Shown piece by piece: positions 25,570 through 34,057 of a stretch of 40,827 nucleotides of DNA. The stretch lies in the NCBI GenBank assembly GCA_946406035.1, contig CAMJJG010000024.1, positions 1-40,827 on the forward strand, in the 5' to 3' direction. The translations under genes were made by a program, and so were the position numbers. Source of the stretch: an uncultured Prevotellaceae bacterium (GTDB lineage: Bacteria; Bacteroidota; Bacteroidia; Bacteroidales; Muribaculaceae). Within the stretch, counting starts at the first letter, position 1. The number at the start of each line of letters is the position of its first letter. A model generated the notes under the pieces. That model did not search any database, had not been told where the DNA came from, and saw nothing but the letters and a program-made list of their open reading frames with translations.

Positions 25570-26895
25570 ATGGACCAAGTGACTAAAAGAAGAACTCCGT
25601 GGCTATGGATTCCCACGCTCTATTTTGCTGAGGGAATTCCTTACTTCGTTGTGAATAATATCTCGGTGCTGATGCTGGCCAAGATGGGTGTCCCCAACGG
25701 CCAGATGGCACTGTTTACCAGCTTGCTTTACCTGCCATGGACCATCAAGCCCTTCTGGAGCCCGTTTGTGGATATCATCCGCACTAAGCGGTGGTGGACC
25801 ATCGGCATGCAGGTGCTCATGAGCATAGCCTTCATTCTGCTTACGCTAACGATGCCCAAGCCCGATGCCGCTACTATTGCATCAGGGCAGACGCCCATCA
25901 GTATGTTTGCCGTCACGCTTATCCTGTTTGTGATCACAGCATTCGCGTCGGCAACCCATGATATTGCTGCTGATGGCTTCTACATGCTGGCCTTGCGACA
26001 AAACGAGCAGGCCGCCTTTGTGGGCATCCGCAGCACGTTCTACCGCCTGTCGTCCATCTTTGGCCAGGGCGTGCTGGTGGCAATCGCTGGTGCTATCGAG
26101 CTCAAGAACGGCAACATCCCCATGTCGTGGATGATAACCATGGGAGTGGCTGCAGTGCTGTTCACTGCCATCACCCTCTACCACACTTTTGCCATCCCCA
26201 AGGTGCAGAGCGATGCTTCTACTCTCAAGGACGAGAAACCTACAGCTGGCGCCATCTTCAAGGAATTTGGCCGCACCTTTGTTACCTATTTCACCAAGCC
26301 TTATGTGTGGCTTGCAATTGTCTTCATGCTGTTGTACCGCTTGCCCGAGGCTTTCCTCATCAAGATGTGTACGCCCTTCCTCGTGGCTGCCAAGGATGTT
26401 GGTGGGTTGGGGCTTTCCACAGCCGAGGTTGGTATCGTCTATGGCACCATCGGTGTGTTAGCATTGACCATCGGTGGCATCCTGGGCGGATTGTTTGCGG
26501 CTAAGGTGGGCCTGAAGAAATCCTTGTGGTGGATGGCGGCTTGCATGACGTTGCCATGTGCTACATTTGTTTATCTGGCCGTTTGTCAACCGACCAATTT
26601 GGTCGCTATCTCGGTGGCAATTGCTATTGAACAGTTTGGTTACGGCTTTGGCTTCACGGCCTACATGCTGTACATGATTTACTTCAGTGAGGGCGAGTTC
26701 AAGACGTCCCATTATGCCATCTGCACCGCTTTCATGGCCCTGAGCATGATGATCCCTGGCATGTTTGCCGGCTACATCCAGGAGGCGATAGGCTATGCCA
26801 ACTTCTTCTGGATGGTAATGGTTTGTTGCATTGCAACGTTGATTGTAACCTACCTCATTGACCGCCGCATCGACCCCAACTACGGCAAGAAATAA
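25570..26895 (+). CDS. ampG: AmpG-like muropeptide permease (MFS)
   Basis: The 441-residue protein has about 12 hydrophobic segments. Its N-terminus WLWIPTLYFAEGIPYFVV and the blocks LPWTIKPFWSPFVD, ATHDIAADGFYM and YGFGFTAYMLYMIYFS are typical of the AmpG group, which imports GlcNAc-anhydroMurNAc muropeptides through the inner membrane. Length is near that of Bacteroidetes AmpG proteins (about 430-450). It lies 30 bp after the SpoIID gene in the salvage cluster, which supports the assignment; transport by this group in Bacteroidetes is less tested than in Enterobacteria. Confidence 0.85.
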   Translation: MDQVTKRRTPWLWIPTLYFAEGIPYFVVNNISVLMLAKMGVPNGQMALFTSLLYLPWTIKPFWSPFVDIIRTKRWWTIGMQVLMSIAFILLTLTMPKPDAATIASGQTPISMFAVTLILFVITAFASATHDIAADGFYMLALRQNEQAAFVGIRSTFYRLSSIFGQGVLVAIAGAIELKNGNIPMSWMITMGVAAVLFTAITLYHTFAIPKVQSDASTLKDEKPTAGAIFKEFGRTFVTYFTKPYVWLAIVFMLLYRLPEAFLIKMCTPFLVAAKDVGGLGLSTAEVGIVYGTIGVLALTIGGILGGLFAAKVGLKKSLWWMAACMTLPCATFVYLAVCQPTNLVAISVAIAIEQFGYGFGFTAYMLYMIYFSEGEFKTSHYAICTAFMALSMMIPGMFAGYIQEAIGYANFFWMVMVCCIATLIVTYLIDRRIDPNYGKK

Positions 26896-26928
26896 CCGAT
26901 TCAATACTACGGATTTTTCTGATTTAAT

Positions 26929-27304
26929 ATGGAAAGTCTTCTTTATGAAAAGAAATCCGATAAGGGGTTGCCTAATGAGTGTTTTTAATGAATTGGGCCC
27001 AGCTTCTCTCGAGAAAGTTTATCAAGAAGCTGTGGAGATTGAATTCAAAGAAAAAGGGATTCCTTATATTCGTGAGGCTCACCTCAAGATATCCTATACA
27101 AGGACATGAAATTAAACAGGATTATATCGCTGGTTTTATCTGGAGGTAGTATAGGAATTAAATGAGGTTCATCAGGCCCAAGTGTTCAATTATCTGCAGG
27201 CTACAAGATTTGATCTTGCAATCCTTGCCATTTTTGGTGAGAAAATACTCAAAATGGAGCGTTTGTTCAATTTTATGAAGAATAAATCAGAAGAATCAGA
27301 TTAA
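26929..27304 (+). pseudogene. decayed GxxExxY-family gene
   Basis: Pieces of a GxxExxY protein appear in successive frames. An ATG at 26929 starts MESLLYEKKSDK, the frame shifts to read NELGPASLEKVYQEAVEIE (the GxxExxY motif), then another shift near 27104 gives QGHEIKQDYIAGF. A deletion plus stop follow, and the end reads ELNEVHQAQVFNYLQATRFD down to a TAA at 27304. The segment that normally carries the acidic/Lys nuclease-like core (about a dozen residues, the I-I-E-L-K region) is missing. At least two frameshifts and one deletion make it non-functional. It is AT-rich compared with neighbours and sits between ampG and namZ. GxxExxY genes are often mobile-associated. Confidence 0.85.
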
Positions 27305-27338
27305 TTCGTAGTTAAGAAATATTTAATATCAGTTGTTT

Positions 27339-28592
27339 ATGAAGAAGATATTGTTATTGATAGTGTGTATAGTGGTGGCGATGACGGCAGGTGCCGTTGT
27401 AAAGCCGGGTGTCGAAGTGCTGCGTGACGGTGGTTTCAAGCCGTTGCAGGGCAAGCGCGTGGGGCTGGTGACCAACCCCAGCGGCATCGACAACAACCTC
27501 AAGAGCACCGTCGACATCCTCAACGAGGCTCCCGGCGTCAAGCTGGTGGCCCTGTTCGGTCCGGAGCACGGCGTGCGCGGCAATGCCCATGCCGGCGATG
27601 CCGTGGGCGATGCTGTCGACCCGCTGACGGGCATCAAGATGTACTCGCTGTTCGGCAAGACGCATGAGCCCACTGCCGAGATGCTCAAGGATATTGATGT
27701 GCTTGTGTATGACATCCAGGACGTGGGTTGCCGCAGCTACACGTTCTATGCCACGATGGGTGTGTGCATGCAGGCCTGTGCCAAGTATGGCACCGAGTTT
27801 ATGGTGCTGGACCGCCCCAACCCGCTGGGCGGCAATAAGATAGAAGGTAACCTGGTGGAGCCTGGCTATTTCTCGTTTGTGAGCAAGTATGCCATCCCTT
27901 ACCTGTATGGCCTCACGCCTGGCGAACTGGCCACCTTCCTCAACGAGGAGGGCATCATCGGCCAGGAGTCCAAAACGGGTCGCAAGTGCAAACTCACGGT
28001 CATCCCCATGCAGGGATGGACGCGCGACATGAAGTTCCGTGACACGGGCATGCCATGGGTGGCACCGTCTCCCCAGATTCCCACGCCCGAGAGTGCCTTT
28101 TTCTATCCCGTGTCGGGCATCTTGGGCGAGTTGTATATCTTTAACACCGGCATTGGCTACACGTTGCCTTTCCAGACGTTTGCCGCCTCATGGATAAATG
28201 CCGACTCGCTGGCCATGCGCATGAATGCCTTGAACCTGCCCGGATTGCGATTCAGGCCCATCAACTACAAGCCGTTCTACGCCCTGAGCGTTGCGGTAGA
28301 CAAGACATTGCAAGAGGTGCACGGCGTGCAGACCTATGTTACCGACCCCGATGCTGCCCAGCTGTGCATGACCCAGTTCTATTTCCTGCAAGTCATTCAC
28401 GAGATGTACCCCAATGTGGAACTCTTCAGCCAGAATCCCAAGCGCTACAACATGTTTGATAAGGTGTGCGGAACCAAGGAAATACGTGAACGCTTCATCA
28501 AGCGCTACAGGGTAGAAGACATTGCCGATTACTGGAACAAGGACGTGGATGTGTTCCGCATCCGTTCGGCCAAGTATTATTTGTATCACTGA
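27339..28592 (+). CDS. namZ: exo-beta-N-acetylmuramidase NamZ (DUF1343, GH171)
   Basis: NamZ removes single MurNAc residues from the non-reducing end of peptidoglycan glycan chains, outside the cytoplasm. The chosen ATG gives a 417-residue protein with a signal peptide (MKKILLLIVCIVVAMTAGA). Family blocks are GKRVGLVTNPSGI, ALFGPEHGVRGNAHAGDAVG, LVYDIQDVGCRSYTFYATM, FMVLDRPNPLGG and the C-terminal YRVEDIADYW. A TTG start 6 bp earlier is unneeded. The following genes are a MurNAc transporter, kinase and etherase, so the released sugar has a complete intracellular route here. Confidence 0.92.
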   Translation: MKKILLLIVCIVVAMTAGAVVKPGVEVLRDGGFKPLQGKRVGLVTNPSGIDNNLKSTVDILNEAPGVKLVALFGPEHGVRGNAHAGDAVGDAVDPLTGIKMYSLFGKTHEPTAEMLKDIDVLVYDIQDVGCRSYTFYATMGVCMQACAKYGTEFMVLDRPNPLGGNKIEGNLVEPGYFSFVSKYAIPYLYGLTPGELATFLNEEGIIGQESKTGRKCKLTVIPMQGWTRDMKFRDTGMPWVAPSPQIPTPESAFFYPVSGILGELYIFNTGIGYTLPFQTFAASWINADSLAMRMNALNLPGLRFRPINYKPFYALSVAVDKTLQEVHGVQTYVTDPDAAQLCMTQFYFLQVIHEMYPNVELFSQNPKRYNMFDKVCGTKEIRERFIKRYRVEDIADYWNKDVDVFRIRSAKYYLYH

Positions 28593-28608
28593 AACGTCAA
28601 TTAAGCTT

Positions 28609-29769
28609 ATGGCAAAGAACGATAAACGATTGCTCTCGCTCGATATCCTGCGCGGTATCACTATCGCGGGAATGTTGCTCGTCAATAATCCGGGCACATG
28701 GAGTTACCTGTACCGCCCACTTGCCCATGCCGAGTGGATTGGATTGTCACCCACCGACCTGGTGTTTCCTTTTTTCATCTTCTGCATGGGTGTGTCGATG
28801 GCTTTTTCCCTCAAGAAGTTCAATTATCGCTTGTCGGCGCCACTGATGTGGAAAATCGTGCGCCGCACGGTGATCCTGTTCCTCATCGGTTGGGCGGTGC
28901 AGTGGTTTGGTCACCTGGTGCGTGGCCTGATTAACGGTGCCCCCTTTGTCGAGGCCGTCAACAATCTTGACACGTTGCGATATCTGGGCGTTTTCCAGCG
29001 CCTGGCACTGGTTTACTTTTTTGGGTCATTGTGTGTGGTGCTGTTCCAGCGCAAGTTCATACCCTGGCTTGTGGCCTTGATACTGGCGCTCTATGCCCTG
29101 ATACTGGCTGTGGGGCACGGTTATGACTTCACGCTCGAGAATATCATAGCCCAAATCGATAACAGCATCTTGGGCACCGACCACATGTATCACGAGAGCG
29201 CCTTCGGCGAGAGTATCTCGTTTGACCCCGAGGGCATCTTGAGCACCCTGCCGTGTATCGCCCATGTGCTCATCGGCTATCTGGTGGGCAGAATGATCCT
29301 CTCGGTCCACAACAATACCGAGCGCGTGACCACGATGCTGCTGTGGGGCACGGTGATGCTGCTGGCGGGTTGGTTGCTGCAATATGGCATTCCCTGTGGC
29401 AAGAAGATGTGGTCATCAACCTTTGTGCTCATCACTTGTGGCATGGCCATGTGCATCCAGGCCATGCTCATCCACTTTGTAGACATCAAGGGGAACAAGG
29501 GCAGTTGGGGACGCTTCTTCGAGTCCTTTGGCGTCAACCCCCTGGCCATCTACCTGCTGGGAACTGTGTTGTCGATCCTCTTTGGCGCTATCCCCGTCGG
29601 TCATGACATCGATGGTGGTAATATCTCCATCCACAGTGCTGTTTATCACTTCTTCCAGAGCTTCTGTGACGAGTACACGGCATCGGCGCTCTATGCCATC
29701 GCCTTTGTGCTGCTCAACTGGGTTGTCGCCCATGTGCTCTACAAGAAAAAAATCTATATCAAGATCTAG
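28609..29769 (+). CDS. murT: MurT-like MurNAc inner-membrane transporter (DUF5009, acyltransferase-like fold)
   Basis: The 386-residue polytopic membrane protein has the N-terminal signature RLLSLDILRGITIAGMLLVN and PTDLVFPFFIFCMGVSMAF of the DUF5009/heparan-alpha-glucosaminide N-acetyltransferase-like family, followed by about ten hydrophobic segments. In Tannerella forsythia a protein of this family encoded next to murK and murQ (MurT) imports MurNAc. The same order murT-murK-murQ occurs here, so the symbol is given on context and family. An acetyltransferase role remains possible. It starts 16 bp after namZ. A frame opening at 28522 overlaps namZ and is rejected. Confidence 0.8.
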   Translation: MAKNDKRLLSLDILRGITIAGMLLVNNPGTWSYLYRPLAHAEWIGLSPTDLVFPFFIFCMGVSMAFSLKKFNYRLSAPLMWKIVRRTVILFLIGWAVQWFGHLVRGLINGAPFVEAVNNLDTLRYLGVFQRLALVYFFGSLCVVLFQRKFIPWLVALILALYALILAVGHGYDFTLENIIAQIDNSILGTDHMYHESAFGESISFDPEGILSTLPCIAHVLIGYLVGRMILSVHNNTERVTTMLLWGTVMLLAGWLLQYGIPCGKKMWSSTFVLITCGMAMCIQAMLIHFVDIKGNKGSWGRFFESFGVNPLAIYLLGTVLSILFGAIPVGHDIDGGNISIHSAVYHFFQSFCDEYTASALYAIAFVLLNWVVAHVLYKKKIYIKI

Positions 29770-29817
29770 TCCCCAAAACTGGAAACTAATGACTAAAAAT
29801 TTAAAAAACTAAACAAT

Positions 29818-30669
29818 ATGATGATTTTAATTGCTGATTGCGGCTCAACCAAAATCAATTGGACGCTGCTCAATGGAAAAGAAAAAGTGGCTCAGATTTT
29901 CACCACTGGAATGAATGCCCTGCTGCTCACCGAGGAGGAGATGAAGGAGCAAATCAAGCGGGAACTCATGCCCCACCTGACTAACTACAAGGTGGATGAG
30001 ATCCACTACTATGGTGCCGGTATCATTTCAGACGAAATCAAGCAACAGGTGGTCAATGCACTGCGGGCCAATCTGCCCAGTGCAGGCAAAATCGAGGTGG
30101 CTAGCGACCTGCTGGCTGCCGCACGTGCCGTGTGTGGCCGTGAGCCGGGCATCGCCTGCATCATGGGCACCGGTAGCAACTCGTGCTACTACGACGGCGA
30201 GAAGGTGGTGCTCAATGTGTCACCGCTTGGCTATATCCTGGGCGATGAGGGCAGTGGAGCCGTGCTGGGCAAGCTGCTCGTGGGCGACGTGCTCAAGAAA
30301 CAGTTGCCCGAGCACCTGTGCGAGAAGTTCATGAAGGAGTATGACTTGGACTACACGACCATCATCACATCGGTCTATCGCAAGCCAGCAGCCAATCGCT
30401 TCTTGGCACAGTTCGCCCCCTTCCTGGAGCACAACATCGATGAGCCCTCGATTCATCGCATCGTGATGCGATCGTTTACCGACTTCTTTACACGCAATGT
30501 GGCCAGTTATCCCAACTACAAGGAGTTGCCATGCAACTTTGTGGGGTCAATCGCCTTTTGCCAGAAGGCCGTGCTTCAAGAGGCAGCTCAAGCGCTGGGT
30601 ATCACCATCGGCACGGTAATCAAGGACCCGATGGAGGGCCTGGTAAAGTACCACTCGACAGGCGAGTAA
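29818..30669 (+). CDS. murK: N-acetylmuramic acid/N-acetylglucosamine kinase (BadF/BadG family)
   Basis: The 283-residue cytoplasmic kinase phosphorylates MurNAc, and probably GlcNAc, at C6 with ATP. The phosphate-1 loop ADCGSTKINWTLL is at residues 6-18, the catalytic-type Asp in VASDLLAAARAV, and the adenosine/phosphate-2 blocks in IMGTGSNSCYYDG and ILGDEGSGAVLG. The ATG at 29818 is followed by a second ATG, so the start could be one codon later. It lies between murT and murQ as in Tannerella. A paralogue at 14554 has lost the phosphate-1 signature. Confidence 0.88.
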   Translation: MMILIADCGSTKINWTLLNGKEKVAQIFTTGMNALLLTEEEMKEQIKRELMPHLTNYKVDEIHYYGAGIISDEIKQQVVNALRANLPSAGKIEVASDLLAAARAVCGREPGIACIMGTGSNSCYYDGEKVVLNVSPLGYILGDEGSGAVLGKLLVGDVLKKQLPEHLCEKFMKEYDLDYTTIITSVYRKPAANRFLAQFAPFLEHNIDEPSIHRIVMRSFTDFFTRNVASYPNYKELPCNFVGSIAFCQKAVLQEAAQALGITIGTVIKDPMEGLVKYHSTGE

Positions 30670-30823
30670 TTGCTCGCGGCTTGCAGTAGAGCCACGCAAC
30701 CGTGTGGGCGCTCGGGGTGATCAATGTCATGTGCCTCGTCACGGCATCGCCATGTGAACCCTGACAGGCCTCACCCACGAGCACAACATGAAACAAGTAG
30801 TTGAATAAAATTTTGATAAGATT

Positions 30824-31639
30824 ATGGCTTTTGTGAAAATTAGCGAACAACCATCGCTCTATGATAACCTGGAGAAGAAATCGGTGCACGAACTGCTCAC
30901 CGAGATCAATCAGGAAGACCACAAGGTGGCCGATGCTGTGCAACAGGCAATTCCACAGATTGAGCGCCTGGTCATTGGCATCGTTGAGCGTATGAAAAAG
31001 GGCGGGCGCATCTTCTATATGGGAGCTGGTACCAGCGGCCGTCTGGGCGTGCTGGATGCCAGCGAAATCCCGCCCACCTTCGGCATGTCACCTGGCTGGA
31101 TCATCGGTCTCATCGCTGGTGGCGACACGGCTCTGCGCAACGCTGTCGAGAATGCCGAGGACGATACCGAACAGGGATGGAAAGACTTGCAGGAGTATAA
31201 CGTTACACCACTCGACACGGTCATTGGCATTGCGGCTTCGGGAACGACGCCCTATGTCATTGGGGCACTGCGCGACGCGCGCGCTCATGGGTGCCTCACA
31301 GCCGCTATCACGAGCAATCCAGACGCCCCCGTGAGCGAGGTGGCCGAGATTGCTATCGAGATGATTGTCGGGCCCGAGTATGTCACTGGCAGTTCCCGCA
31401 TGAAGAGCGGCACCGGCCAGAAACTCATCTGCAACATGATATCGACCGCGGTGATGATACAGATGGGGCGTGTCAAGGGCAACAAGATGGTCAACATGCA
31501 GCTCACTAACCAGAAACTGGTGGACCGTGGCACCCGATGGCTCGTCGAGGAATTGAAACTCCCCTATGATGACGCCAAGCGGCTGCTACTGCTTCACGGC
31601 TCGGTCAAGGCTGCCATCGATGCCTATCGTGACAATTAA
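30824..31639 (+). CDS. murQ: N-acetylmuramic acid 6-phosphate etherase
   Basis: MurQ removes the D-lactyl ether from MurNAc-6-phosphate, giving GlcNAc-6-phosphate and lactate. The 271-residue SIS-domain protein shows MGAGTSGRLGVLDASEIPPT, LIAGGDTALRNAVENAEDD (with the catalytic Glu region), IGIAASGTTPYVIGAL and VTGSSRMKSGTGQKL. The length is a little short of the usual 295-300 but includes all core blocks. A 154-bp gap separates it from murK, the largest in this part of the cluster; it contains no clear promoter, only GC-rich sequence and an AT-rich leader. It completes the MurNAc branch. Confidence 0.95.
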   Translation: MAFVKISEQPSLYDNLEKKSVHELLTEINQEDHKVADAVQQAIPQIERLVIGIVERMKKGGRIFYMGAGTSGRLGVLDASEIPPTFGMSPGWIIGLIAGGDTALRNAVENAEDDTEQGWKDLQEYNVTPLDTVIGIAASGTTPYVIGALRDARAHGCLTAAITSNPDAPVSEVAEIAIEMIVGPEYVTGSSRMKSGTGQKLICNMISTAVMIQMGRVKGNKMVNMQLTNQKLVDRGTRWLVEELKLPYDDAKRLLLLHGSVKAAIDAYRDN

Positions 31640-31664
31640 CACATAACTAATAAGCTGCCTATAT

Positions 31665-32318
31665 ATGAAGAGAATAGCAATGATGGCCGTAATGGCACTG
31701 CTGTGCCTTGTGGCCGTCGGTCAGGCCAACCAGGATCCTTACTATGCTCGCCGTGCAACCCTGTTCGACGAGTTGCCGATTGGCAAGAAGGATATAGTCA
31801 TGCTGGGCAATAGCCTCACCGATGGCTGTGAGTTCAACGAGCTGCTGGGCAATCGACACATCAAGAATCGCGGCATTGTGGGCGATATCGTTCAGGGGCT
31901 CATCGATCGCATCGACCCCATCATCAAGGGCCAGCCTCGCAAACTGTTCATCATGAGCGGTGTCAATGACATCTCTCACGACGTCGATGCCGACAGCATC
32001 GCCCGTGCAATGGAAAAACTGATCGTCATGGTCAAGAAAGGCTCTCCGCGAACCAAGATCTACCTTCAGAGCCTGTTGCCGTTCAACAACGACGTGCGCG
32101 AGTGGAAACTGCTCAAGGGGCGTGAACACGTGGTCGTCGAGGCCAACTTGCTGTTCGAGCAGGTGGCTCGGCGTCAAGGGGTTCAATGGATTAACCTGTA
32201 TCCACTGTTTGCCGACGAGAATGGGCGCCTCAGGGCTGACCTCACCAACGATGGCCTCCATCTCATGGGTAAAGGCTATCTGATTTGGCGCGACGCGATT
32301 TGGCCTTACGTCAAGTGA
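31665..32318 (+). CDS. exported SGNH/GDSL hydrolase
   Basis: The 217-residue protein has a signal peptide (MKRIAMMAVMALLCLVAVGQ) and the SGNH blocks in order: nucleophile Ser50 in VMLGNSLTDG, Gly in NRGIVGD, Asn101 in MSGVNDIS, and Asp196/His199 in NDGLHLMGKGY. It is probably periplasmic. The family removes acyl or acetyl groups from lipids or sugars. As the last gene of a peptidoglycan-salvage cluster, a role in taking O-acetyl groups off muramic acid before MurNAc uptake is attractive but only inferred. The gene ends 12 bp from the convergent ATPase gene, leaving no room for a normal terminator. Confidence 0.85.
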   Translation: MKRIAMMAVMALLCLVAVGQANQDPYYARRATLFDELPIGKKDIVMLGNSLTDGCEFNELLGNRHIKNRGIVGDIVQGLIDRIDPIIKGQPRKLFIMSGVNDISHDVDADSIARAMEKLIVMVKKGSPRTKIYLQSLLPFNNDVREWKLLKGREHVVVEANLLFEQVARRQGVQWINLYPLFADENGRLRADLTNDGLHLMGKGYLIWRDAIWPYVK

Positions 32319-32330
32319 TGACCGCGTCGA

Positions 32331-33899
32331 TCAGTCTTCCTTGATGCCAAAGCACTCCTTGATGCAGCGACGAATGGTCGCGGCATTCTCGCTGTTGCCC
32401 TTGAGGATGTTGAGCACGCCGCGGATGTAATCGTCCTTGCTCTTGAAGCCGCACAACGTGGCGACATTACTCTCGTTGAGCATCAGTTTCTGGTTATAGA
32501 CACGCAGGATGCTGGCGTAGTCCCCATTGTCCTCATAGGCGTGGAACTCCCTGCACAACTGGTCATACATGCCGCGAGGATTGATCTCGCTAACGAGTTC
32601 TACCATGTGCTCCTCGAGGGCGCTGATGGTGCGGAATTTCATGTCTATTCTCAACTCCACGTCGTGCTTCACGTGATGGCGCACGTGCTCGAGCGCCTGC
32701 TGCTTGAGCTCGCGGGTAAACATCTCGATGACGCGCTTTTTCACTTTGGGAAACACGATGTTCTCGTTGCGCCGCTTGTGGCGTGCCACAGCCCGGATGA
32801 CCCCCTCGAGCATGAACAGGTTTTCGATTTCGGCCACGTTGGGAACAAGGATGTTCTTCTTGCGCAGGTACTCCACTTCGTCGTCGCTGCGGCGGTCACG
32901 GTCCACAATGCCGCGGCTGTCAAGCTGATGGAAACCTTGCAGGTCCCCAAAGCTGCGCACCGTCTCAATCACTTTGTTGCAGCTGCCCAGGGGCTTGACA
33001 GTGTATTCCGGGAATATGAGCGGATAGAGCCTGGAGTCAATGCTGTGTTTGTCGTCGCCTTCAATAAAGAGGACGGGCTTGCGGCTGCCCAGCAGGTCGA
33101 GCAAGGCATTGTCCAGATTGCGGCTGCTGGACATTACCTCATAGTCCCAGGCCGATGATTCGGGATCGTATTCCTTAACCCAAACGCACTGGTTATCGAT
33201 GCGCGAACTAGCAAATCCCACGTCGTGGGTGTTGTAGATAAAGGTGCAGTCGGGACGCATCTGCTCGAGCACATTCCACAGTGTACGCATGATGCTGCTG
33301 TGGATGAACGTCTCGGGGTCATCGACCAGAATAGCGGCATCGGGCATCGCATAGAGTACGGCACCGATGTAATATAGCACCGACTTCTCGCCATCACTGA
33401 GCCGCATCAGCGGATATTTGTCATCATAGCCCTCGCTGGCAAACATGAGTTTGCCGTTCTCGCGCAGCACCTTGTTCTTGGGAAAGACTTCCTGCCACTT
33501 CTTGACGGTGACATCGAGTTTGGTTTTGGGAAACTCGATGCTGTCTCCCATGAGCTGGTGGGCCTTGAAGTTCATGAGCTCGCGCACCTCATCGTTGAGC
33601 ATGACATAGAACAACTTGTCAAACTCGGTGTCGGCCAGGTTCTTTACCTGCGGGTTGGCTGCATTCATGCGGTTGAACAGGTCCTCGATGGAACCTGCAA
33701 GCGGCTTGGCGCTCGACGGGGTGGGGAAGAGGGCTTTCAAGGCCGAGATGCGGTAAGCCTTGTTGCCCAACTCATCGACCAGGGCCGTGCAAAAGCGGCT
33801 CTTGCCAGCACCGTTGGCACCGATGATTGTGATCTGCTTTGAATCAAGCAGCACCTCAGGCTGATTGCCGTCAATCCTTTTAGGTAGTCTGATGTCCAT
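32331..33899 (-). CDS. ABC-type AAA ATPase fused to DUF4435 (TOPRIM-like) domain
   Basis: The 522-residue protein has an N-terminal ABC-like ATPase with Walker A GANGAGKS (27-34), signature LSDGEKSVLYY (about 170), Walker B ILVDDPE (about 190) and H-loop NTHD. The C-terminal half (about 268 onward) is DUF4435-like, with FIEGDDKHSID, VDRDRRSDDE and VAEIENLFML giving the acidic residues of a TOPRIM/OLD-type nuclease. In the PARIS anti-phage system an ATPase (AriA) and a DUF4435 nuclease (AriB) work together and are sometimes fused, so a defence role is possible. ATPase-DUF4435 proteins of unknown role are also common in Bacteroidales. It is a single gene, divergent from the permease. Confidence 0.75.
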   Translation of the reverse strand: MDIRLPKRIDGNQPEVLLDSKQITIIGANGAGKSRFCTALVDELGNKAYRISALKALFPTPSSAKPLAGSIEDLFNRMNAANPQVKNLADTEFDKLFYVMLNDEVRELMNFKAHQLMGDSIEFPKTKLDVTVKKWQEVFPKNKVLRENGKLMFASEGYDDKYPLMRLSDGEKSVLYYIGAVLYAMPDAAILVDDPETFIHSSIMRTLWNVLEQMRPDCTFIYNTHDVGFASSRIDNQCVWVKEYDPESSAWDYEVMSSSRNLDNALLDLLGSRKPVLFIEGDDKHSIDSRLYPLIFPEYTVKPLGSCNKVIETVRSFGDLQGFHQLDSRGIVDRDRRSDDEVEYLRKKNILVPNVAEIENLFMLEGVIRAVARHKRRNENIVFPKVKKRVIEMFTRELKQQALEHVRHHVKHDVELRIDMKFRTISALEEHMVELVSEINPRGMYDQLCREFHAYEDNGDYASILRVYNQKLMLNESNVATLCGFKSKDDYIRGVLNILKGNSENAATIRRCIKECFGIKED

Positions 33900-34042
33900 A
33901 TCTTATTCCTTTTACTTTGATCGGCGTTTTTTACTGGGTAAAATTACTCACATTATTTGGATAAGACAAGAGTAGAGCCGACGAAATGTTGAATTTATTA
34001 TTTTTTAAACGTTCTGCGGCCCGAGTGATGCATTTTTATTGG

Positions 34043-34050
34043 TAATTTTG
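34043..34050 (+). promoter_or_regulatory. -7 element immediately upstream of the permease-HMA gene
   Basis: TAATTTTG matches TAnnTTTG and ends only 7 bp before the ATG at 34058, so the transcript would be nearly leaderless. No strong -33 element. The rest of the 158-bp divergent gap is AT-rich. Confidence 0.45.
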
Positions 34051-34057
34051 CAGCGTT

